From: Bacteroidales bacterium
GTDB lineage: Bacteria > Bacteroidota > Bacteroidia > Bacteroidales > VadinHA17
Length of the DNA: 6,572 nt
Reading direction: 5' to 3'
NCBI GenBank assembly: GCA_013314865.1
Contig: JABUEV010000141.1
Span: 1-6,572 of the forward strand
Positions 1 through 6,464 of this stretch are shown piece by piece (positions within the stretch are counted from its first letter, which is position 1; each line of letters starts with the position of its first letter). A program made the translations under genes and the position numbers. The notes beneath the pieces were generated by a model that ran no database searches, was not told the origin of the DNA, and was given only the letters and a program-made list of their open reading frames with translations.

Positions 1-1
1 A

Positions 2-883
2 CTTTCAAATTTAAAGGAAGTCTCTGCCATTTACGGTGATCTTGACAATATGACTGTTCTTGAAGAAGGGGTAAGGGGGTGTGATACTGTTTTTCACCTT
101 GCAGCTTATGCCAAACCATGGTCAAAGGATAAAACTCTTTCATACCGGGTTAATGTTACCGGCACGGAAAATCTTCTCAAGGCTTCCCAGAAGGAAGGTA
201 TAAAAAGATTTATCTTCACCTCTTCAGCTGCAGTAATAGGACCTTCGCCGGCAACTGAGCCAGTAGATGAAGAATTTGCACGGACAGTGCCTTATTACAA
301 CGAATATGAAACGACCAAGGCTGAAGCTGAAGAGCTTGTGAGGGCTTACGGCATGAAAGGAATGGAGACAGTTATAGTGAATCCTCCGAGAGTTTACGGA
401 CCGGGTCCGGTTAATGAAAGTAATTCACTTACCAGAATAATAAAGCTTTATTACCTTGGAAAGTGGCGCATTATGCCAGGGAATGGCAAATGTATCGGAA
501 ATTATGTGCTTGTGGATGACGTAGTTAACGGCCATCTGCTGGCGGCTTTAAAAGGAAAGTCCGGCGAACGGTATATCCTTGGCGGAGAAAACCTGACATT
601 TAAACAGTTTTTTGATATTTTATCTGAAGTTACTGGAAGAAGACGAAAACTGATAAGTTTTCCGGTATGGCTTATGATAGCAGTCGCCTCCATAATGGAA
701 TGGCAGGCAAATATTACCGGCATTCCTCCTCTGATAACTGCTTCATGGGTGAAGAAGTATCTGAATCACTGGTGCTTAAGTAGTGAAAAGGCAGTAAAGG
801 AGCTTGGTTATAGTATAACTCCTTTCAGTGAGGGAGCTAAAAAAACTATTGACTGGCTCAAAAAAAACGGTGAACTGAAATGA
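2..883 (+). CDS. NAD-dependent epimerase/dehydratase family protein (extended SDR), 5' end outside the window
   Basis: The reading frame is open from base 2, so the gene starts upstream; the Met at base 50 is internal. The visible 293 residues lack only the N-terminal GxxGxxG nucleotide-binding turn. Seen: the strand-4 motif VFHLAA, the NVTGTENLL helix, the TSS segment carrying the catalytic serine, the active-site YETTK (YxxxK, Tyr codon at 305) and NPPRVYGPG after it. The C-terminal part (SSEKAVKELGY...TIDWLKK) is typical of the 3-beta-hydroxysteroid dehydrogenase, dihydroflavonol-reductase and HpnA-like branch of extended SDRs. The enzyme should be a cytoplasmic NAD(P)-dependent oxidoreductase or epimerase acting on a sugar, sterol-like or polyketide-like substrate; which one cannot be read from the sequence. 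Its stop overlaps the next start (ATGA), implying translational coupling with the downstream dehydrogenase. Family call is firm, substrate unknown. Confidence 0.9.
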   Translation, partial: LSNLKEVSAIYGDLDNMTVLEEGVRGCDTVFHLAAYAKPWSKDKTLSYRVNVTGTENLLKASQKEGIKRFIFTSSAAVIGPSPATEPVDEEFARTVPYYNEYETTKAEAEELVRAYGMKGMETVIVNPPRVYGPGPVNESNSLTRIIKLYYLGKWRIMPGNGKCIGNYVLVDDVVNGHLLAALKGKSGERYILGGENLTFKQFFDILSEVTGRRRKLISFPVWLMIAVASIMEWQANITGIPPLITASWVKKYLNHWCLSSEKAVKELGYSITPFSEGAKKTIDWLKKNGELK

Positions 884-1665
884 ACCACACATATGCTGTT
901 GTAACAGGAGCAAGCTCCGGACTTGGGAAAGCCCTGGCGGAGGAATTGGGAAAAAGGGGTTACGGACTTCTTCTTGTGGCACTGCCCGGAACAGGACTGG
1001 CAGATCAGGCAACCATTTTAAGCGAAAAATATAACATACCGGTTCAAATTATTGAAGCTGACCTAATTAACCCGGAGACTCCTCATGAGATACAAAAGTA
1101 TGTTTCAAAATTGAATCTGACTGTTGGCATATTGATAAACAATGTGGGAATAGGTTATGGAGGGGAAATAGGAGATTATACTGATGCCGCTATCAGGGAG
1201 AGCATAATGCTTAATGTCAGTTGTACCACCCTTATGATAAACAAATTTATCAGGGAACTTAAGCAGAGAGAAAAGGCTTATATTTTGAATATTGGCAGTT
1301 TCGGGGGATTTCTGCCTATGCCCTACAAGAGTATTTATTCAGCCACAAAATCATATATCTATTATTTCTCACTTGCAATAAGGCAGGAGTTACGCGGTAC
1401 AAATGTGAGTGTCAGTGTAGCAATGCCGGGGCCCATTCTGACGAACAATAAGGTAAGAGAACGGGTCAGAACGCAGGGTTTTATTTCAAAATCAAATTTA
1501 ATTGATGCCGACAAGGCAGCAAGTTATATTCTAGACAGAATGTTCAGACGAAAAGGAGTTATAATCCCCCGCTGGTCCATCAGGGCAGGCTATTTAATTG
1601 CCTCCTGCATACCCTACCGGATTTTGCTGGCTGTTCTTGGCAAACTTTTCAAAGGTGTTAACTGA
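880..1665 (+). CDS. Classical short-chain dehydrogenase/reductase (SDR family)
   Basis: A complete 261-residue classical SDR, the usual length for the family. Seen: cofactor loop TGASSGLG (residues 9-16), an Asp-Leu at 61-62 that normally contacts the adenine, NNVG at 87-90 (usual NNAG), the helix-4 Asn (N112), catalytic Ser140, Tyr153 and Lys157 (YSATK), and PGP at 183-185. All catalytic residues are present, so it should be an active cytoplasmic NAD(P)-dependent oxidoreductase. The C-terminal 30 residues are hydrophobic with basic residues (AGYLIASCIPYRILLAVLG), as in the lipid-active 3-ketoacyl reductase / 17-beta-HSD12-like branch, which suggests membrane contact; this is inference. The start overlaps the upstream stop by four bases (ATGA) and has no Shine-Dalgarno, so translation is probably coupled to the upstream epimerase-like gene. 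The two may process a common substrate. Confidence 0.93.
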   Translation: MNHTYAVVTGASSGLGKALAEELGKRGYGLLLVALPGTGLADQATILSEKYNIPVQIIEADLINPETPHEIQKYVSKLNLTVGILINNVGIGYGGEIGDYTDAAIRESIMLNVSCTTLMINKFIRELKQREKAYILNIGSFGGFLPMPYKSIYSATKSYIYYFSLAIRQELRGTNVSVSVAMPGPILTNNKVRERVRTQGFISKSNLIDADKAASYILDRMFRRKGVIIPRWSIRAGYLIASCIPYRILLAVLGKLFKGVN

Positions 1666-1717
1666 TCTAAATTCAAAGATATTTTAATTGAAGGTGCGCA
1701 GCAGGATGTTAAATCAT

Positions 1718-2479
1718 TTATTTTTTCTTTTTATCCAGGAATGCAGAGATCATATCGAGCGGTACAGGGAAGATGATAGTGGAGCTCTGTTCCGATGCCA
1801 CCTCTGTAAGTGTCTGTAGAAACCTCAGTTGAAGGGCTGTAGGGTTTGAGCTTATGATATTGGCAGCATCTGATAAGCGCTGACTTGCCTGGAATTCTCC
1901 TTCGGCATGTATAACCTTTGCCCGGCGTTCCCTTTCAGCTTCAGCCTGTTTTGCCATTGCACGCTGCATTTCCTGCGGAAGATCAATATGTTTCTCTTCA
2001 ACATTCGATACTTTAATTCCCCAGGGCTCAGTCTGATGATCAATTATCTTCGCCAGTTCGCGGTTGATCTTTTCACGTTGTGACAGAAGCTCGTCAAGTT
2101 CTGACTGACCAAGTATACTTCGCAGGGTTGTCTGTGATAACTGTGATGTGGCAAAAAGATAGTTTTCGACTTCAACAATAGCTTTATCAGGCTGTATGAC
2201 CCGGAAATATACCACAGCATTAACTTTTATTGAAACATTGTCTTTTGTAATTACGTCCTGGGTGGGCACATCCATGACAACGGTCCTTAGACTTACCTTT
2301 ACCATACGGTCAATGACCGGTATCAGAAATATTATCCCCGGTCCTTTAACTGCAATAAGCCTTCCCAGCCTGAAGACTACTCCGCGCTCATACTCGCGCA
2401 GGATCCGGATTGCACTTGCAAGGATAATTAACAGAAATACAATGCCGGTTATTAACAATACATAGGATACCTGTTCCAT
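1718..2479 (-). CDS. Slipin / stomatin-like SPFH (Band 7) membrane protein, NfeD partner
   Basis: A 253-residue protein of the bacterial slipin group. Seen: a short N-terminus, one membrane segment at about 5-24, the Band 7 start [13 protein letters not shown] (28-40), the conserved [15 protein letters not shown] (45-59), a full SPFH domain to about 190, then an Ala/Glu/Arg-rich coiled coil at about 165-205 ([19 protein letters not shown]). A hydrophobic C-terminal patch follows ([15 protein letters not shown], 233-247) and a KKKK tail. Slipins oligomerise into membrane scaffolds that organise lipid microdomains and regulate partner proteins. The gene lies 16 bp behind the NfeD gene on the same strand, the standard slipin-NfeD pairing (compare PH1511 and PH1510 of Pyrococcus horikoshii). 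The start is supported by a perfect AAGGAGGT five bases upstream. QmcA or HflK/C-like labels are less fitting, given the neighbour and the short length. Confidence 0.95.
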   Translation of the reverse strand: MEQVSYVLLITGIVFLLIILASAIRILREYERGVVFRLGRLIAVKGPGIIFLIPVIDRMVKVSLRTVVMDVPTQDVITKDNVSIKVNAVVYFRVIQPDKAIVEVENYLFATSQLSQTTLRSILGQSELDELLSQREKINRELAKIIDHQTEPWGIKVSNVEEKHIDLPQEMQRAMAKQAEAERERRAKVIHAEGEFQASQRLSDAANIISSNPTALQLRFLQTLTEVASEQSSTIIFPVPLDMISAFLDKKKK

Positions 2480-2483
2480 AATG

Positions 2484-2491
2484 ACCTCCTT
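2484..2491 (-). promoter_or_regulatory. Strong Shine-Dalgarno of the slipin gene
   Basis: On the minus strand this reads AAGGAGGT, a full anti-Shine-Dalgarno match, four bases (2480-2483) before the ATG at 2479-2477. It sits in the short NfeD-slipin gap. It fixes the slipin start and suggests the scaffold is translated independently of, and perhaps more strongly than, the protease, since no other start in the window has a comparable site. Confidence 0.8.
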
Positions 2492-2495
2492 GATT

Positions 2496-3803
2496 TTATT
2501 TTGATTTACTAACTATTAATTTAAGATTTGAGACTCCGGTCACTTTGACCTTTGAACCCTGACTAATAAAACCATCTGGACTTTCGGCATTCCAGATCTC
2601 GCCATGGACACTTACCTGTCCTTCCGGATCCAGATTGCTTATTGCCTCTCCGGTTTCCCCAACCATGCCTTCTATTCCGGTGGCTGGTTTACGGCTTTGA
2701 GCTTTTATTCCAAAACCTATGGCAAATATGAAAAAGGCAGTGGTGAGAATGACAATAACCATTATTACCTGCCAGGATATTTTTATTGCTTCAAGCGTCG
2801 ATTCAGAATCTATTAACATAATTGATCCAAGAATTAATGATATTACTCCGCCTATTGTCAGAAGACCATGGCTTACTATTTTAATTTCCGCTATAAAAAG
2901 AATTAGAGCAAAGATAATCAAAGCCAGTCCGGCATAATTCACGGGAAGGGTATGCAATGAGTAGAAAGCTACTATTATACTTATTCCTCCTATCACACCC
3001 GGGAATATTGCACCCGGATTATATATTTCAAACAGGATGCCGTACAGGCCAATCATGAATAAAATATAAGCAATGTTCGGGTCGCTGAGCAGATCCAAAA
3101 GTTTTTGCCTGAAATTCATCTTTATGCTGATAACCTCAGCATTTTTTGTATTCAATACTTTTGATCCTGAAGGGAGGACAACCTCTTTTCCGTCGATTTT
3201 ATCAAGAAGGTCCTCGACCGACACAGCTATAAGGTCTATTACATTCTCCTTCAGGGCTTCAGTTTCGGTTATTGACAGGCTTTTTCTTACAGCATCTTCT
3301 GCCCAGTTGATGTTCCGGTTGCGTTTTTCACTGATTGTTCTGATAAAAGCTGCAGCGTCATTGGTGGCCTTTTCGTTCATTATGGAGTCCTGTTGCCCTT
3401 GAAGAGTCACAGGATGGGCTGCCCCGATGTTTGTTCCGGGGGCCATAGCCGCAATATGGCCGGCCAATGTTATAAAGACTCCTGCTGACGCAGCCTGAGA
3501 ACCGCCGGGATATACATAAACAACGACAGGAATATCTGAATCAAGAATATCAGTTACAATAACACGGGTCGATTTCAGCAACCCTCCGGGAGTATTTAGA
3601 ATTATAATAAGGCATTCAGCATTGGCTCCGAGTGCCTGCTCAATGCCGGAATGAATATATTCTGCAGTCGACGGGTTTATAGTGGCATCAACCGTTATCA
3701 CCACAGCCTTTCCTTTTATTGTATCAGATTCAGCCTGGTATTTGTTGCCAAAGCCGGAAACAGCAATAAAAAAGAGTATGATATGAAGAAAAAAGCTTCG
3801 CAT
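2496..3803 (-). CDS. NfeD family membrane-bound serine protease (ClpP-class, long NfeD form)
   Basis: A 435-residue long-form NfeD protein. Seen in order: signal peptide (about 1-18, [15 protein letters not shown]); a ClpP/crotonase-fold protease domain at about 30-210 with LNTPGG (69-74), AASAG carrying the predicted nucleophile Ser106, and [13 protein letters not shown] carrying the predicted general base Lys145. Four to five membrane segments follow between about 243 and 366, then a soluble OB-fold NfeD domain at about 375-432 (GMVGETGEA...GEIWNAES...GSKVKVTGV). In the family, the Ser-Lys dyad cleaves membrane proteins, including the hydrophobic C-terminus of the partner stomatin, and the OB-fold mediates interaction. 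The protease should face the periplasm. It is the first gene of a two-gene unit with slipin. The start has no clear Shine-Dalgarno, but the signal peptide begins directly at this Met. Confidence 0.95.
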   Translation of the reverse strand: MRSFFLHIILFFIAVSGFGNKYQAESDTIKGKAVVITVDATINPSTAEYIHSGIEQALGANAECLIIILNTPGGLLKSTRVIVTDILDSDIPVVVYVYPGGSQAASAGVFITLAGHIAAMAPGTNIGAAHPVTLQGQQDSIMNEKATNDAAAFIRTISEKRNRNINWAEDAVRKSLSITETEALKENVIDLIAVSVEDLLDKIDGKEVVLPSGSKVLNTKNAEVISIKMNFRQKLLDLLSDPNIAYILFMIGLYGILFEIYNPGAIFPGVIGGISIIVAFYSLHTLPVNYAGLALIIFALILFIAEIKIVSHGLLTIGGVISLILGSIMLIDSESTLEAIKISWQVIMVIVILTTAFFIFAIGFGIKAQSRKPATGIEGMVGETGEAISNLDPEGQVSVHGEIWNAESPDGFISQGSKVKVTGVSNLKLIVSKSK

Positions 3804-3900
3804 TATTGATGCCGGATAACAGTAAAAATCCCCGGTAATACGGTTTAAAAATCAATTAATAATCCATTTCTCCTTCAAAAGGATAAATGCTTATTAATAT

Positions 3901-3908
3901 CAAATTTA
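3901..3908 (-). promoter_or_regulatory. Candidate Bacteroidota -7 promoter element for nfeD-slipin
   Basis: On the minus strand this reads TAAATTTG, an exact match to the Bacteroidota -7 consensus TAnnTTTG, about 100 bases before the NfeD start. No good TTG/TTTG -33 element is seen at the expected distance, and a match this short can occur by chance in AT-rich DNA. It would give a 5' leader of about 90 bases. Confidence 0.22.
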
Positions 3909-3939
3909 GCTTAATTCATCAATATTTCATAATTTTATT

Positions 3940-3973
3940 CTTCCGGAAGCAGAGCGTTACTGATGCGGCTCTG
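3940..3973. repeat. Palindrome CTTCCGGAAG plus adjoining inverted repeat CAGAGC/GCTCTG
   Basis: CTTCCGGAAG at 3940-3949 is a perfect 10-bp palindrome. It is directly followed by CAGAGC (3950-3955) and its exact complement GCTCTG (3968-3973) around a 12-base loop. It could be a protein-binding site, RNA structure in the 3' tail of the PepSY transcript, or a weak terminator, but no T-run follows on either strand. Confidence 0.35.
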
Positions 3974-3993
3974 AAAATCCAAACTGCCATAGA

Positions 3994-4020
3994 GTGAACT
4001 GTTTACAGAGATAAGTTCAC
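3994..4020. repeat. Inverted repeat GTGAACT/AGTTCAC with 13-base loop
   Basis: GTGAACT (3994-4000) and its exact complement AGTTCAC (4014-4020) flank a 13-base loop. The loop itself contains part of a smaller CTGT/ACAG repeat, so alternative folding is possible. It lies about 106-132 bases past the PepSY stop on that gene's strand. Function unknown. Confidence 0.35.
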
Positions 4021-4051
4021 GACATTTTACAGGCTCTTTTGGAGCAACCTG

Positions 4052-4080
4052 TATTTAACCCGGCAACAGGCTGTTAAATA
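4052..4080. repeat. Inverted repeat TATTTAAC/GTTAAATA downstream of the PepSY gene
   Basis: Perfect 8-bp arms (4052-4059 and 4073-4080) flank a 13-base loop, 46 bases beyond the PepSY stop codon. Position suits a transcript end, but the stem is AT-rich and no T-run follows on the minus strand, so an intrinsic terminator is only a weak suggestion. Confidence 0.35.
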
Positions 4081-4126
4081 AAGGACAGTAAACCCAATAC
4101 GGAGCAGTATAAAAGTATCAGTGTTA

Positions 4127-4714
4127 CTAATTCAATAGAATGCAGAGAGCTATGAAAGTAAGAGCACCAATAATAGCCACAATAAGTCCGGGTTTTTTCT
4201 TCCTGCAGATATAAAATATCATCAGAAATCCGGTAATTGAAACGATCATCATAATGATCGCTGATATATCCATTACCCTTGACCATCCGGGCCCGGTATC
4301 CCGTCCTTTATGCAGATCATTCAAAGCAGTTACAAAGCCTGCCGAGGTTGCAGTCACTTCATATGATCCTGACGACCTGTCAATAAAAACATCAGCCCGG
4401 TAACCCGGCCCGGTGAACGATATTGAGCATTCGGTTTCATCGATGCGAAAATCAGTAACCCTGCCCCTGATTTGATGATTTTTCCTTATCAATTCAGATA
4501 TTTTTACAGTATCTGCAGGTGCTGAGTTGTCAACTGAAATAAGGGATTGATCTATGGTTCCGGAATAGGAGCTAATTTTTTGCTTCCCTTCAGTCCATCC
4601 GGGATGATTAAGTGTTATGCCTGTGAATGCAAAGAAGAATAATGCTGCAAAACCGAACATTGAGAGATAGAGATGCAGCCATCTGAGCAGTGAATTAAAA
4701 TTTCTTATTGGCAT
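4127..4714 (-). CDS. PepSY-associated transmembrane protein (PepSY_TM-like), putative haem/flavin redox partner
   Basis: A 195-residue membrane protein of the short PepSY-associated TM type. Seen: RWLHLYLS (11-18) at the start of helix 1 (about 12-34), TGITLNHPG (31-39) at its outer end, then a periplasmic PepSY-like segment (about 40-140). LNDLHKGRDTG (131-141) comes just before helix 2 (about 146-169), followed by RKKK (171-174) and a third helix (about 176-193). The positive-inside pattern places the N-terminus and RKKK in the cytoplasm. His14, His37 and His135 sit at helix ends, as expected for haem ligands in PepSY_TM proteins such as the ferrisiderophore reductase FoxB; haem binding here is inference. 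The gene starts 5 bp after the ApbE-DUF2271 stop with no Shine-Dalgarno, so it is probably translationally coupled. The likely role is moving electrons across the inner membrane to or from the flavoprotein partner. Confidence 0.9.
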   Translation of the reverse strand: MPIRNFNSLLRWLHLYLSMFGFAALFFFAFTGITLNHPGWTEGKQKISSYSGTIDQSLISVDNSAPADTVKISELIRKNHQIRGRVTDFRIDETECSISFTGPGYRADVFIDRSSGSYEVTATSAGFVTALNDLHKGRDTGPGWSRVMDISAIIMMIVSITGFLMIFYICRKKKPGLIVAIIGALTFIALCILLN

Positions 4715-4719
4715 TGTGG

Positions 4720-6240
4720 CTATAATGATGCATTCATTTTTTCAACTTTGCGGTATTCAATTACGGCCGAAGAGACCTCAGTTCCTGGAGGCAGTTCAAA
4801 ACGCTGTGATTCGCCATTCAGCTCAACCTGCTTTCTGATAAGCTGATACGTTCCATGCTCCCTTACAACTTCAATGCAGACAGAATATTTACCAGGATTT
4901 CTTTGATTACCCTGGTCGTCTTTTCCATCCCATTTGAATGAATATTTTCCAGCAGGACGTGTGGCACTGGTAACTGACTGCATAAAGTCATTATTCTGAA
5001 TTCTGGAAAGATTCTTGGCATACCATCTTCTGAGATCTGGCAGCCATCTGTAATTATTAAACCATAAGGCCAGGGTGCGGATTGATTCTCCGTTCTCATC
5101 TTCCACCCAGACGGCGACATAAGGACGCAGATACCTTCCTTCGAACCTTGCCAGTTCAATATCAATAAGCAATTCAAATTCTGAATCTGTATTCTCAGCT
5201 TTTGACATTGAATTTCCCCTATCAGCAATCTTAACCGATTTGTCTTGAATTTCATATTTGTCCCACCCGTCACTTTCGATACGCCGGCCCGATCGTGTCA
5301 GAATCAGATATTCAATATCTTCCATTTCCCGTGCGAGTTCCACACTCTCTTCAGGAGACAAAATGTTAAAAGCGGTGGCCAGGGCTCCTGCATCTGTAGC
5401 ATTATCAGCCACGACGGTAGCGCTTATTACCTCCTGTGAGGGGATGGCAGTACGCGCATCAATGATATGTGAATACCACTCATTGCCTATCTGGAATCCT
5501 CGCCTGTAGTTTCCGCTGGTGGCAATTGCCTTGTTGTCAATCCTGATTGTAGCTGCAGGATTATCGTTTTCTGTAGGGGCAAGCGGGTCAGTAATCTTAA
5601 TTACCTCTTCCGAAGGGCCTGCAGTAACAATGTCTCCGCCAATATTGATAAGCGCAGATCTGATGCCGGGGACGTCCATCAAAGCTTCAGATGCTTTGCT
5701 TATTATAAAACTTTTCACAAAAGTGTTGAGAACAAGGGGTTCAGTTGAAAGATGCCTGGCTGAGTGATTTTCATAATCAAGTTCCCAATGGTCTTTGCTC
5801 ATTTCAGCCACTGCCTGTTCAAGTTTTTCTTTTTCCGGTAAGCTGTTTTTCTGTGCGGCCTGTGACCACAGGTCGATTGCAACTGCCGCAGCAGGATTTA
5901 AAGCACCGCCTGTTTTTTCCCTCCACTGGTCAAAAAGAGCTAATACCTCAAAAAGTTCAGGTGATACAGGGACATCAACGTTATAAGTATTCTGCCAGTG
6001 CCTGAATTCACTTTCCGGGTCATATGTGCTTAATATAGATGCCAGCCTGTCAATTTCCTCCAATGCTGTCTGCCCTGCCTCTTCAGCCTCATTCTCCGAA
6101 GTAGCAGATACTTTTAACATAAATGAAGTTCCAAGAACATTCTCATAATTGAAGCTGTAAACCTTATATAAATCAGGTGAGTCCGATGATGAGACCACAA
6201 AGAGAATTAAAACAGCTATAATTGTAATAAGTCGGTTCAT
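4720..6240 (-). CDS. Exported fusion of a divergent ApbE (FAD:protein FMN transferase) domain with a DUF2271 domain
   Basis: A 506-residue protein; lone ApbE proteins are usually 300-350. Seen: signal peptide at 1-18 (LITIIAVLILFVV) without a lipobox Cys. The ApbE domain, about 28-330, has NVLGTSF (35-40, usual MGT), EIDRLASILSTYDPESEF, GGALNPAAA, NIGGDI (199-204), ATSGNYRRGF (240-249), SHIIDART (257-264) and GALATAF (285-291). The DUF2271 domain, about 352-498, has LRPYVAVWVED, RTLALW, WLPDLRRWY, SATRPAGKYSFKWDGKDD and a strand-rich end. ApbE proteins attach FMN to Thr or Ser of extracytoplasmic partners. Several usual active-site positions differ: LNTFVKSFIISKA replaces the common DLGGIAKGYAVDRA pattern (Lys176 kept), DART-A replaces DPRTG, and Gly285 replaces the metal-binding Asp. 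Activity is therefore uncertain. The PepSY gene follows after 5 bp. The start is supported by the signal peptide; only a weak AAGG lies upstream. Confidence 0.9.
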   Translation of the reverse strand: MNRLITIIAVLILFVVSSSDSPDLYKVYSFNYENVLGTSFMLKVSATSENEAEEAGQTALEEIDRLASILSTYDPESEFRHWQNTYNVDVPVSPELFEVLALFDQWREKTGGALNPAAAVAIDLWSQAAQKNSLPEKEKLEQAVAEMSKDHWELDYENHSARHLSTEPLVLNTFVKSFIISKASEALMDVPGIRSALINIGGDIVTAGPSEEVIKITDPLAPTENDNPAATIRIDNKAIATSGNYRRGFQIGNEWYSHIIDARTAIPSQEVISATVVADNATDAGALATAFNILSPEESVELAREMEDIEYLILTRSGRRIESDGWDKYEIQDKSVKIADRGNSMSKAENTDSEFELLIDIELARFEGRYLRPYVAVWVEDENGESIRTLALWFNNYRWLPDLRRWYAKNLSRIQNNDFMQSVTSATRPAGKYSFKWDGKDDQGNQRNPGKYSVCIEVVREHGTYQLIRKQVELNGESQRFELPPGTEVSSAVIEYRKVEKMNASL

Positions 6241-6332
6241 AATAAGCCTTTTTTATTTCTGACAATCGTGACAGTCAAAATATTCCGCATCTGAATTAAC
6301 TCGCTCATGAAAAAATGTATGCTTTTAATCCG

Positions 6333-6351
6333 ATGCAAATAGTATGCAAAT
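6333..6351. repeat. Direct repeat ATGCAAAT, 11-bp period
   Basis: ATGCAAAT occurs at 6333-6340 and again at 6344-6351, one helical turn apart. It is 93-111 bases upstream of the ApbE-DUF2271 start, in the 224-bp gap where that unit's promoter should lie. This spacing suits two regulator subunits on one face of DNA, but two octamers can recur by chance in AT-rich DNA. No exact TAnnTTTG element was found in this gap on the gene's strand. Confidence 0.3.
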
Positions 6352-6464
6352 TGTCATTGGCTTAAACAATCGAAAGTCAGTATTGGTTTAATGCAGGAGA
6401 ATCTTATGATTTGGTCAGACTTTCACATCACAGATCTGCAGGTTATTTAAGGTATATTTCCGAT

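Larger units (their letters stand above)
3804..4126. other. Gene-free intergenic stretch between the PepSY gene and the NfeD gene
   Basis: These 323 bases contain no supportable open reading frame and no tRNA. The part next to NfeD (3804-3935) is AT-rich and presumably holds the NfeD promoter and 5' leader. The part next to the PepSY stop (3940-4080) holds a 10-bp palindrome and three separated inverted repeats, listed individually. None is followed by a convincing run of T on either strand, so no classical intrinsic terminator can be called. Confidence 0.7.

Noticed and set aside
1666..1717. Possible bidirectional terminator (TTCAA/TTGAA) between the converging units
   Set aside because: The stem is five AT-rich pairs with a long loop; too weak to call as an intrinsic terminator.
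3073..3402. 109-codon plus-strand open frame opposite the NfeD gene
   Set aside because: It is antisense to a well-supported protease domain, its translation has no family resemblance, and it is explained as a shadow of the real gene.
4031..4050. Small inverted repeat GCTC/GAGC near 4033-4045
   Set aside because: Four-base arms are expected by chance, and no T-run follows in either direction.
6269..6277. TGACAGTCA near-palindrome about 30 bases before the ApbE-DUF2271 start
   Set aside because: It is only nine bases and unsupported by a second copy or a recognised operator.
6391..6450. Plus-strand small ORF of 19 codons, with AGGAGA before an in-frame second ATG at 6406
   Set aside because: It is too short, has no recognisable motif, and sits in the likely promoter region of the minus-strand unit; the purine run is probably coincidental.
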